Below are positions 7,651 through 13,204 of a DNA stretch of 15,966 bases, one piece after another. The notes below the pieces were generated by a model. That model saw nothing but the letters and a program-made list of their open reading frames with translations, did not search any database and was not told the DNA's origin. The stretch's first letter is position 1. Each line of letters starts with the position of its first letter. The stretch comes from Anaerolineales bacterium. Its GTDB lineage: Bacteria; Chloroflexota; Anaerolineae; B4-G1; DUEL01. The stretch spans positions 1 to 15,966 of the forward strand of contig DQUX01000219.1 of assembly GCA_015662065.1 (NCBI GenBank), read 5' to 3'. The translations under genes and the position numbers were made by a program.

Positions 7651-7674
7651 TCGCTGTGTCTCTGTGTCGCTGCA
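7651..7674. repeat. Three-unit octamer tandem array between two operon genes
   Basis: Plus-strand units tcgctgtg, tctctgtg, tcgctgca. It begins at the base next to the stop codon of the upstream gene (7675-7677) and occupies half of the 46-bp gap to the YfhO start. Same placement as the array at 4184-4218 but with an 8-bp period. Confidence 0.65.
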
Positions 7675-9309
7675 TCACCGGGTCGTCTGGAAGACCTCGT
7701 ACTCTCCGCCCCGGTAGACCTGCCGCAGATAGGGCGCAGTGGGGGGGGCGAACCCGCCCAGCGCCCGCTCCGCCGGCCCCCAGAAGACCCAGTCCACACC
7801 ATACTCCGCCAGCAGCCTCTGCCGCCAGGCGTCGTCGGTGGTGGCGGTGAAGAACTGGGCCACCAATGCCCGTTTCTCGGCGAAGTGGACCGTCTCTGGT
7901 CCGTGCCCCACGAAGGCCCGCGCTCCCACCCGCGCCGGGAGGTAGTTCCCGGTCCCGTAGGCGACCAGCACCACATCGCCCGGATGAGCCTGCTCGCTCA
8001 GCCAGTCCAGCGCCGCCACCTCCCCCGCGTCCCGGAAGACCGGTGCGGGCCGCGGCAGGAGCGCCAGGGAGTTCCCTGCCACGAGCAACAGATTGGTCGG
8101 CAGCAGCGCGACCAGCAACCCTGCGGCCACCAGCCTGCTCCGGCTTTGGGTTTTGGGCTTTGGGATTTCAAGCGCCGCCCGTGCTGCCAGCAGTCCCAAC
8201 GGGACCTGTGCTCCCTCCACCAGCCGCCGCTGCAGATTGAAGGGGAGGTAGACCAGCACCGGTACCACGGCGGTCCAGGCCAGGGCCGCCCACCCCGGTC
8301 CTTCCTCCCGCCACACCCGGGGAGCGATCGACGCCGCGAGCAGGAGCGGCACCCCGAAGGCGGCCAGGTAGTGGAGGGGATGGGGAGAGAGGATGCGGTT
8401 CTGGGCCGCCCAGGTCACGTAGACCGGATAGGTGGTGAAGATCCAGAGGCTGTAGGCGACGATGGGGGCGGAGAGCAGCCCGGCGAGGGCCGTCTGCCAC
8501 AACGCCTGTATCGGGCGGAGGGGGGAGCCTCCGGGGTCGCCCTTGGGGACACCGCGCAGGAGGAGCGCGAACCACATCGCTCCCGCCACCGCCCACGCCA
8601 CCAGCACGTAGAAGGGGATGGTGAGGCCCATCGCCAGCCATACCAATCCGGCGAGTAGGGCGTATCTTGTGTTGCGTGCCTCAGACTTCGGACCTATCCC
8701 CCAAGCCTTCAACAGGGACAGAATCCCCCCTAACAGGAGCGTGCGTGCCAGACCGATGTGAGGGAACCCGTAGAGGACCAGAAAGGTGAACCCCTCGGGC
8801 AGGATGAAGTCGAGGGGGAGGCTGTCCAGCCACTCGGGTTGGCCCAGGGCGACCAGCAGCCAGCCCAGCCCGCCACCGAAGGTCACCAGCAGGAAGGCCA
8901 GCCGCCGCACCACCACGTCTGGGGTGAATGCCGCCAGAAAGCGGTAGAGGGTGAGCAGGAGCCCCATCCCGAAGACCAGCCGGGCCCCGTGATAGGTCCA
9001 GACCATTCGAGCGGTCAGGTCGGCCCCGGGCAGAAGGGCCGCCAGCTTGCCCAGGAGGAGGTGGAAGGGAAAGAAGAGGGTGCCAGGGTGGGGTTCGGGG
9101 GTATAGGCGATGTGGAAGAGCCAGGCCCCCTCCGCTCCCTGCCGCATCTTCGCCAGGTAGGAGTAGCCGTCCTCCACGGCGTAGACGAAACCGCCGAAGA
9201 GTCTCTCGTCGGTCTGGAGGACCAGGCCCAGGAGGTAGGGGGCCGTGCTCAGCGCCAGCGCTATCGCGCCGACGGCCAGGACCCATCTCCACTCTCGCTT
9301 GCTGACCAT
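7675..9309 (-). CDS. Multi-pass membrane protein, paralogue of upstream gene, GT-C-like, 544 aa
   Basis: N-terminus MVSKREWRWVLAVG, a first span, then an external loop FVYAVEDGYSYLAKMRQG and AWLFHIAYTPEPHPG, followed by about ten more hydrophobic segments and a soluble tail (LDWLSEQAHPGDVVLVAYG ... YGVDWVFWGPAERALGG). The upstream gene has the same layout and matching blocks, so the two are tandem paralogues. The acidic D in the first external loop and overall shape fit GT-C glycosyltransferases, but I do not recognise a named family. The start is supported by the matching N-terminus of the paralogue; the only SD-like AGGAG is 18 bases upstream, so initiation may depend on coupling from the gene 28 bp upstream. 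A heptamer array encodes EIPKPKTQSRSR in a loop before the last spans. Confidence 0.78.
   Translation of the reverse strand: MVSKREWRWVLAVGAIALALSTAPYLLGLVLQTDERLFGGFVYAVEDGYSYLAKMRQGAEGAWLFHIAYTPEPHPGTLFFPFHLLLGKLAALLPGADLTARMVWTYHGARLVFGMGLLLTLYRFLAAFTPDVVVRRLAFLLVTFGGGLGWLLVALGQPEWLDSLPLDFILPEGFTFLVLYGFPHIGLARTLLLGGILSLLKAWGIGPKSEARNTRYALLAGLVWLAMGLTIPFYVLVAWAVAGAMWFALLLRGVPKGDPGGSPLRPIQALWQTALAGLLSAPIVAYSLWIFTTYPVYVTWAAQNRILSPHPLHYLAAFGVPLLLAASIAPRVWREEGPGWAALAWTAVVPVLVYLPFNLQRRLVEGAQVPLGLLAARAALEIPKPKTQSRSRLVAAGLLVALLPTNLLLVAGNSLALLPRPAPVFRDAGEVAALDWLSEQAHPGDVVLVAYGTGNYLPARVGARAFVGHGPETVHFAEKRALVAQFFTATTDDAWRQRLLAEYGVDWVFWGPAERALGGFAPPTAPYLRQVYRGGEYEVFQTTR
8143..8170 (-). repeat. Four-unit heptamer tandem array inside membrane-protein gene
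   Basis: Plus-strand units gctttgg, gttttgg, gctttgg, gatttca. A different consensus from the gcgagtt family. It encodes a Lys/Pro-rich loop. The equivalent loop of the paralogous gene holds unrelated palindromic repeats (9764-9826). Confidence 0.75.
8661..8695 (-). repeat. Possible degenerate heptamer array
   Basis: cgtatct, tgtgttg, cgtgcct, cagactt, cggacct can be laid out as 7-bp units, but similarity is weak. It encodes PKSEARNTRYA, which resembles the peptides from the clear arrays and again sits in a loop between spans. Offered as a candidate only. Confidence 0.35.
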
Positions 9310-9337
9310 CTATCTGAGGCCCGATGTCTCCTGGTCG

Positions 9338-10891
9338 CTACCGGCGATAGACCGCCGTGTCTCCGAACGTGACCAGGGGTTCCCCTGTAGGGGGTTCCCC
9401 CAGTGTCCGCTCCCGCGGTCCGTAGAACAGGTAGTCCACCCCCAGCGCGTCCAGCCAGGCCGGGTCCCGTTGCCCGGCCCAGAACCGCTCCACCTGTGCT
9501 TGGCGCGCTTCAGCGTTCACCGTCTCGAAGGGGTGGCCGTAGACCACCCGCTGCCCGGCCCAGGCGGGGACGAAGATGCCGGTCTCGGGGGCGCAGAGGA
9601 CCACCGCATCGTGCGGGGCCTGATCTCGTAGCCAGGTCAGCGCTGCTTGCTCCCCGTCGCTCAGGTAGAGGAGGGGATGGCCCCCCAGCGCCGCACCCGC
9701 GCTCAGCAGGAGGAGGAAGAGGGGCGTCATCGCCGAGAAGGCCACCAGCGCAGACGCGCCAACGCGGGCCCTCTGAGCAGGCACGGAGGCCCGCCTCGTT
9801 GTAAGGGCGACCCTTTGTGGTCGCCCCAGCCATCCCCACCCCAGCCCTGCCAGCGCTCCCACCGCCGCGCCCACCCCTATGCTGAAGCGACGGGCCAGGT
9901 CCAGGGGGAGGGCCAGCCCTGCCGTCGTCGCCAGCACCCACCCCAGGAGCAGGCCGTCGGCATCCTGTCCCCGTCGCCCGGCAACCGCTGCCCCCACCGC
10001 CGCCAGTGGTGTGAGCAGCCCGAAGCTCAGCAGCCAGTCCCCAGGGGGCGGCGAGGGGGTCACGTTCTGGGCGCTCCAGGCGGCCAGGACCGGGTCGGTG
10101 CGCGTCGCCCAGAGGGTGTAGAGGGGATACGGGAGGGCGAGGAGGGCCGCCAGGGCCGTCCATCCCAGGGGTTGCCAGGGGATGCGCCGGTGGCGCAGCC
10201 CCCGGGCCATCCACGCCCCCGCCAGCCCCCCCAGCAGGGGGACCAGGCCGAAGGGCTGGATAGCGCCCAGCGCGGCGGTTCCCGCCAGCAGTCCGACTCT
10301 GGAGGTGGGGGAACCTTTCGCGTCCAGGCCCCAGTGGGCCGACCAGGCCATCAGGGCCAACGCCGTCGGGAAGTGGGCGTTGGTCAGCAGGGCGACAAAG
10401 GGGAAGGCCTCCGCCACCCACAGGTCGGGAGTCTCCCGCCCCAACGGGCCGGCCAGCCATCCCAGGCCGGCTCCCAGCGCCGCCAGGAGGAAGAGGAGCC
10501 GCCGCCGGTCCACCCGGTCGGTCAGGTGGGCCGTCAGCCGGTAGAGACCGAGGAGGAGGGCCAGCCCCCCCACCGTCCGCGCTCCGTGGTAGACCGCCAG
10601 GAGGGGCAGGTTGGTCCAGCGGGCCAGGTGTCCCAGCAACAGATAGAAAAGGTAGATAGGAGCGCCCCGCTGCGGCTCGGGTGTGTAGGTGAGGTGGAAG
10701 AGCCAGGAGCCGTCGGCCCCCAGCCGCATCTTGGCGATGTAGGTATGGCCGTCCAGTGGGTTGTAGACCAGGCCGGTGAAGTGGGTGCCTGGCGGCGCGG
10801 CCGTCCAGGCGATCAGGTAGGGCAGCCAGGAGGCGGCCAGCACCCCCAGGGCGACCCCCACCGCCCAGCGCCATTCCCGTCTCTCGATCAT
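9338..10891 (-). CDS. Multi-pass membrane protein, first gene of operon, GT-C-like, 517 aa
   Basis: N-terminus MIERREWRWAVGVALG, then an external loop LVYNPLDGHTYIAKMRLG and SWLFHLTYTPEPQRG, about ten further spans, and a soluble tail (LTWLRDQAPHDAVVLCAPETG ... LGVDYLFYGPRERTLGE). These blocks align one-for-one with the next gene downstream, showing a tandem duplication followed by wide divergence. The start at 10891 matches the paralogue's N-terminus and lies seven bases after an extended -10 box with no room for an SD. Upstream in-frame extension to 11029 would run through the promoter and into obgE. A 63-bp stretch of palindromic repeats codes for a charged loop (ALTTRRASVPAQRARVG). Likely a polyprenyl-P-sugar-dependent enzyme; substrate unknown. 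Confidence 0.78.
   Translation of the reverse strand: MIERREWRWAVGVALGVLAASWLPYLIAWTAAPPGTHFTGLVYNPLDGHTYIAKMRLGADGSWLFHLTYTPEPQRGAPIYLFYLLLGHLARWTNLPLLAVYHGARTVGGLALLLGLYRLTAHLTDRVDRRRLLFLLAALGAGLGWLAGPLGRETPDLWVAEAFPFVALLTNAHFPTALALMAWSAHWGLDAKGSPTSRVGLLAGTAALGAIQPFGLVPLLGGLAGAWMARGLRHRRIPWQPLGWTALAALLALPYPLYTLWATRTDPVLAAWSAQNVTPSPPPGDWLLSFGLLTPLAAVGAAVAGRRGQDADGLLLGWVLATTAGLALPLDLARRFSIGVGAAVGALAGLGWGWLGRPQRVALTTRRASVPAQRARVGASALVAFSAMTPLFLLLLSAGAALGGHPLLYLSDGEQAALTWLRDQAPHDAVVLCAPETGIFVPAWAGQRVVYGHPFETVNAEARQAQVERFWAGQRDPAWLDALGVDYLFYGPRERTLGEPPTGEPLVTFGDTAVYRR
9764..9826. repeat. Two palindromic repeats inside a membrane-protein gene
   Basis: First palindrome: GCGGGCC (9764-9770) with GGCCCGC (9788-9794). 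Second: GGGCGACC (9805-9812), loop ctttgt, GGTCGCCC (9819-9826), a perfect 8-bp stem. The second is the same unit as at 6271-6291, including the leading gtaa. Both are translated as part of an Arg-rich loop, at the position where the paralogous gene has a heptamer array instead. Confidence 0.7.
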
Positions 10892-10898
10892 CCTTTGT

Positions 10899-10907
10899 AT
10901 TCTAGCA
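10899..10907 (-). promoter_or_regulatory. Promoter of the six-gene surface-glycan operon, extended -10, probably leaderless
   Basis: Minus-strand TGC followed by TAGAAT (10904-10899), then only seven bases to the ATG at 10891. No convincing -35 at 16-18 bp, as is often tolerated with an extended -10. Divergent from the obgE promoter in an 88-bp gap. Confidence 0.6.
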
Positions 10908-10961
10908 CAGGGGTGTTCGAAGCAAAAGCGGGGTGTTGCGCTTCTCCAAACCCTATCCCGG

Positions 10962-10970
10962 TGGTAAAAT
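10962..10970 (+). promoter_or_regulatory. obgE promoter, extended -10, probably leaderless
   Basis: TGG then TAAAAT (10965-10970), nine bases before the ATG at 10980, with no SD between. At 17-bp spacing the -35 position (10942-10947, TTCTCC) is weak; TTGCGC at 10936-10941 is too far. Confidence 0.6.
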
Positions 10971-10979
10971 TGAGATGGT

Positions 10980-12245
10980 ATGTTCACCGACGAAGCGATC
11001 ATCCACGTTAAGGCGGGGGACGGCGGCAACGGGGCCGTCGCCTTCCGCCGGGAAAAGTACGTCCCCTTCGGCGGGCCGGCCGGCGGCGATGGAGGGAAGG
11101 GGGGGGACGTGGTTCTCTACGTGGACCCCGGCCTCAACACCCTTCACCGCTTCACCCGCCAGCGCCACTTCCGCGCCGAGCGGGGCCAGCACGGCCGGGG
11201 GAAGAACCAGCACGGGGCTTGGGGGGCCGACCTGCGCGTTCCCGTGCCGCCGGGGACGGTGGTACGGGAGGCCGACACCGGCCGGGTCCTGGCCGACCTG
11301 ACCGAACCGGGGCAAGAGGTGGTGGTGGCCCGCGGCGGGCGGGGAGGGAGGGGCAACGCCCGCTTCGCCACCTCCACCAACCAGGCCCCCCGCGTAGCCG
11401 AGAACGGGGAGCCGGGGGAGGAGCGGACCCTTCAACTGGAGCTGAAGCTACTGGCCGATGTGGGGCTGGTGGGGAAGCCCAACGCCGGCAAGTCTACCCT
11501 CCTGGCGGCCGTCACCGCGGCGCGGCCTAAGATCGCCCCGTACCCCTTCACCACCCTCCAGCCCCACCTGGGGGTGGTGGTGCTGGACGACCACACCGAC
11601 TTCGTCCTGGCCGACCTCCCCGGCCTGATCGAGGGGGCCAGCGAGGGTAAGGGGCTGGGCCACGAGTTCCTCCGTCACGTGGAGCGGACCCGGCTCCTGA
11701 TCCATCTGCTGGACGGGGCTGCCCCCGATCCCCTGGATGACTTCGCCGCCATCAACGAGGAGCTGGACGCCTTCGGCCACAGGCTGGCGGAGAAGCCGCA
11801 GATCGTGGCCTTCAATAAGATGGACCTGCCGGAGGCCCGGGAGCGTTTCCCCCAGGTGCGGGAGAGCCTGCAGGCCCAGGGGTATGAGGTCCTCCCCATC
11901 TCCGGGCTGGCTCGGGAGGGGGTGCGGGACCTTCTCTGGCGGGCGGCTCGGCGGCTGGCGGAACTGCCTCGGGAGGCGGTCTCCGCTCCCGAGCTCCCCG
12001 TCTTCCGGCTGGAGGAGGATGAGCGGGCCTTCTGGGTGGAGCGGGAGGAAAACGGATGGCGGGTCCACGGCCGGCGGGTGGAGCGGCTGGCGGCGATGAC
12101 CCCCTTCGAGCTGGACGAGGCGGTCTATCGCTTTCACCGGGCGCTGGAGGGGATGGGGGTGCTGGATGCCCTGCGGGAGGCGGGGGTCGGGGCGGGGGAT
12201 ACTGTGCGCATCGGCGAGGCGGAGTTGGTGTGGGAGGAGGAGTGA
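10980..12245 (+). CDS. obgE: GTPase Obg/CgtA, 421 aa
   Basis: An essential ribosome-associated GTPase acting in late 50S assembly and stress control. Three domains are clear. The glycine-rich Obg fold covers about 1-158 (GDGGNGAVAFRREKYVPFGG near the start, GGRGGRGNARFATSTNQAPR at 119-138). The G domain has G1 GKPNAGKST 165-173, TT 191-192, G3 DLPGLIEGAS 212-221, G4 NKMD 279-282 and G5 SGLA 308-311. The C-terminal OCT domain covers about 338-420, ending DTVRIGEAELVWEEE. All catalytic motifs are intact and the length is typical. The ATG at 10980 gives the standard MFxDEAxIxVKAGDGG N-terminus. The stop overlaps the nadD start (GTGA), so the two are translationally coupled. Confidence 0.98.
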   Translation: MFTDEAIIHVKAGDGGNGAVAFRREKYVPFGGPAGGDGGKGGDVVLYVDPGLNTLHRFTRQRHFRAERGQHGRGKNQHGAWGADLRVPVPPGTVVREADTGRVLADLTEPGQEVVVARGGRGGRGNARFATSTNQAPRVAENGEPGEERTLQLELKLLADVGLVGKPNAGKSTLLAAVTAARPKIAPYPFTTLQPHLGVVVLDDHTDFVLADLPGLIEGASEGKGLGHEFLRHVERTRLLIHLLDGAAPDPLDDFAAINEELDAFGHRLAEKPQIVAFNKMDLPEARERFPQVRESLQAQGYEVLPISGLAREGVRDLLWRAARRLAELPREAVSAPELPVFRLEEDERAFWVEREENGWRVHGRRVERLAAMTPFELDEAVYRFHRALEGMGVLDALREAGVGAGDTVRIGEAELVWEEE

Positions 12246-12856
12246 CCCCGGAGACGCGGGGGGCGAGGTTGGGGGTGTTGGGGGGGACGTTCGACCCGCC
12301 CCACTACGGCCACCTGGTGCTGGCGGAGACCGCCCGCGTCCAGTTGGGGTTGGTGCGGGTGCTCTTCGTGCCCGCCGGGGAGCCGCCCCACAAGCCGGGT
12401 CGGCCCATCACCCCTGCCCACCATCGGGCAGCGATGGTTGAGGCTGCCATCGCGGATAACCCCGCTTTTGCCCTCTCCCGTGTGGACCTGGACCGGCCGG
12501 GCCCCCACTATACGGTGGAGATGCTGGCGCTGCTGCGGCGGGAGCACCCGGAGGTGGCGTTTTTCTTCCTAATGGGCGGCGACAGCCTGGCCCAACTCCT
12601 CACCTGGCACGACCCGGCGGGGATCGTGCGACAAGCCACCTTGGCGGTGATGCGGAGGCCCGACTGGGAGGCGGACCTGGCGGCGCTGGGGCGGGAGGTG
12701 CCGGGGATCCGACAGCGACTGGTCTGGCTGGACGTTCCTCGCCTGGACATCTCCGGTTCCGATCTGCGCCAGCGCGCCCGCCGGGGGCTGCCGCTTCGCT
12801 ACCTGGTTCCGCCTGCGGTGGAGGTGTACATCCGCCAGCGTCACCTCTACAGGTGA
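12242..12856 (+). CDS. nadD: Nicotinate-nucleotide adenylyltransferase, 204 aa
   Basis: Adenylylates nicotinate mononucleotide to deamido-NAD in NAD synthesis. The nucleotidyltransferase signature GGTFDPPHYGHL is at 14-25 (with the HxGH catalytic motif), FVPAGEPPHK follows, FFLMGGDSLAQLLTWHDP is mid-protein, and the C-terminal LDISGSDLRQR at 168-178 replaces the usual ISSTxIR. Length is normal. I chose GTG at 12242 because it overlaps the obgE TGA by four bases, follows a GGAGGAGG stretch, and gives a short N-terminus before the first strand. A longer frame from 12056 is a shadow inside obgE. The obgE-nadD pairing is common in bacteria. Confidence 0.95.
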   Translation: MTPETRGARLGVLGGTFDPPHYGHLVLAETARVQLGLVRVLFVPAGEPPHKPGRPITPAHHRAAMVEAAIADNPAFALSRVDLDRPGPHYTVEMLALLRREHPEVAFFFLMGGDSLAQLLTWHDPAGIVRQATLAVMRRPDWEADLAALGREVPGIRQRLVWLDVPRLDISGSDLRQRARRGLPLRYLVPPAVEVYIRQRHLYR

Positions 12857-12889
12857 TGCCGCTGGGTCGGCGATCGCATCTTCTGGGTT

Positions 12890-12973
12890 GGCGCGCTAAA
12901 GCGTTGGGGCGCGCCCGCGAATAGGGATTCGCGGGCTCCTCTCCGGAAACGTGCAATTGCCCTAACCGGAGAG
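12890..12973 (+). repeat. Cluster of inverted repeats after nadD (terminator or REP-like element)
   Basis: Three potential stems: GGCGCGC 12890-12896 with GCGCGCC 12909-12915; GCCCGCGAAT 12913-12922, loop aggg, ATTCGCGGGC 12927-12936 (perfect 10 bp); CTCTCCGG 12939-12946 with CCGGAGAG 12966-12973, whose loop holds the palindrome gcaattgc. The first two overlap and cannot form together. No T-tract follows, so a classical intrinsic terminator is not evident; the position between two units still suggests transcription attenuation or a dispersed repeat. Confidence 0.6.
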
Positions 12974-12982
12974 CGGGTTGGG

Positions 12983-13011
12983 TTGCGCTGTTGCTCACGG
13001 TATGCTAAAAT
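12983..13011 (+). promoter_or_regulatory. Promoter of the Clp/YbjN/lipoprotein unit
   Basis: TTGCGC (12983-12988), 17-bp spacer, then TAAAAT (13006-13011) preceded by TGC at 13003-13005. This is the best complete promoter in the window. An ATG lies seven bases downstream at 13019; the clp start is 189 bp downstream, so either a leader ORF or a long 5' UTR exists. Confidence 0.7.
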
Positions 13012-13018
13012 AGACATA

Positions 13019-13204
13019 ATGGATTTTCTCCCCGCCGGCGACGCCGCAGAAAGAGGTCTAGCTCAGCACACCCAGGGGCGCAAAGGACGCAGAGAGATTC
13101 CGGGCAACTTTGCTCCTTTTGTGTTATTTGCAGTTAAGCTTGTGTCACGGGTGGCCGGTAATGTCGAATGGGGAGACTGCCTGGAGGGGGGGAGGAGCGG
13201 ATGA
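13019..13204 (+). CDS. Possible 61-aa leader ORF before the Clp gene
   Basis: Starts MDFLPAGDAAERG at the ATG seven bases after the -10 box, the spacing seen at the other leaderless starts here, and its TGA overlaps the clp ATG (ATGA), as coupled genes do. Against it: no recognisable family, no SD, and the centre runs through an octamer-like repeat (13071-13094), so the peptide is unlikely to be conserved. It may be a translated leader that feeds ribosomes to clp, or chance. Confidence 0.35.
   Translation: MDFLPAGDAAERGLAQHTQGRKGRREIPGNFAPFVLFAVKLVSRVAGNVEWGDCLEGGRSG
13071..13094. repeat. Short octamer-like repeat in the clp leader
   Basis: cccagggg, cgcaaagg, acgcagag, similar in style to the octamer array at 7651-7674. 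Units are degenerate. The rest of 12857-13200 holds the hairpins, promoter and possible leader ORF described separately, and no recognised gene. Confidence 0.4.

Noticed and set aside
4184..8170. CRISPR array
   Set aside because: Repeats are contiguous 7-8 bp units without spacers, inside or between genes, and no cas genes are present.
8532..8550. Third copy of the GGGCGACC palindrome (ggggtcgcccttgggg)
   Set aside because: Only one arm matches; no inverted partner is present, so it is not counted as the same element.
7405..8658. 417-codon plus-strand open frame opposite the YfhO and membrane-protein genes
   Set aside because: Crosses two well-supported genes and an intergenic gap on the other strand; low-complexity, no RBS and no recognisable motif.
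9510..11011. Two 454-codon open frames (one on each strand) over the first operon gene
   Set aside because: Shadows in a GC-rich gene: Gly/Pro/Arg-rich and Gln/Pro-rich translations, no domains, and they clash with the GT-C-like frame and the promoters.
13054..13065. tRNA D-arm-like string (aggtctagctcag)
   Set aside because: No anticodon arm, T-arm (GGTTCGAATCC-like) or acceptor stem around it.
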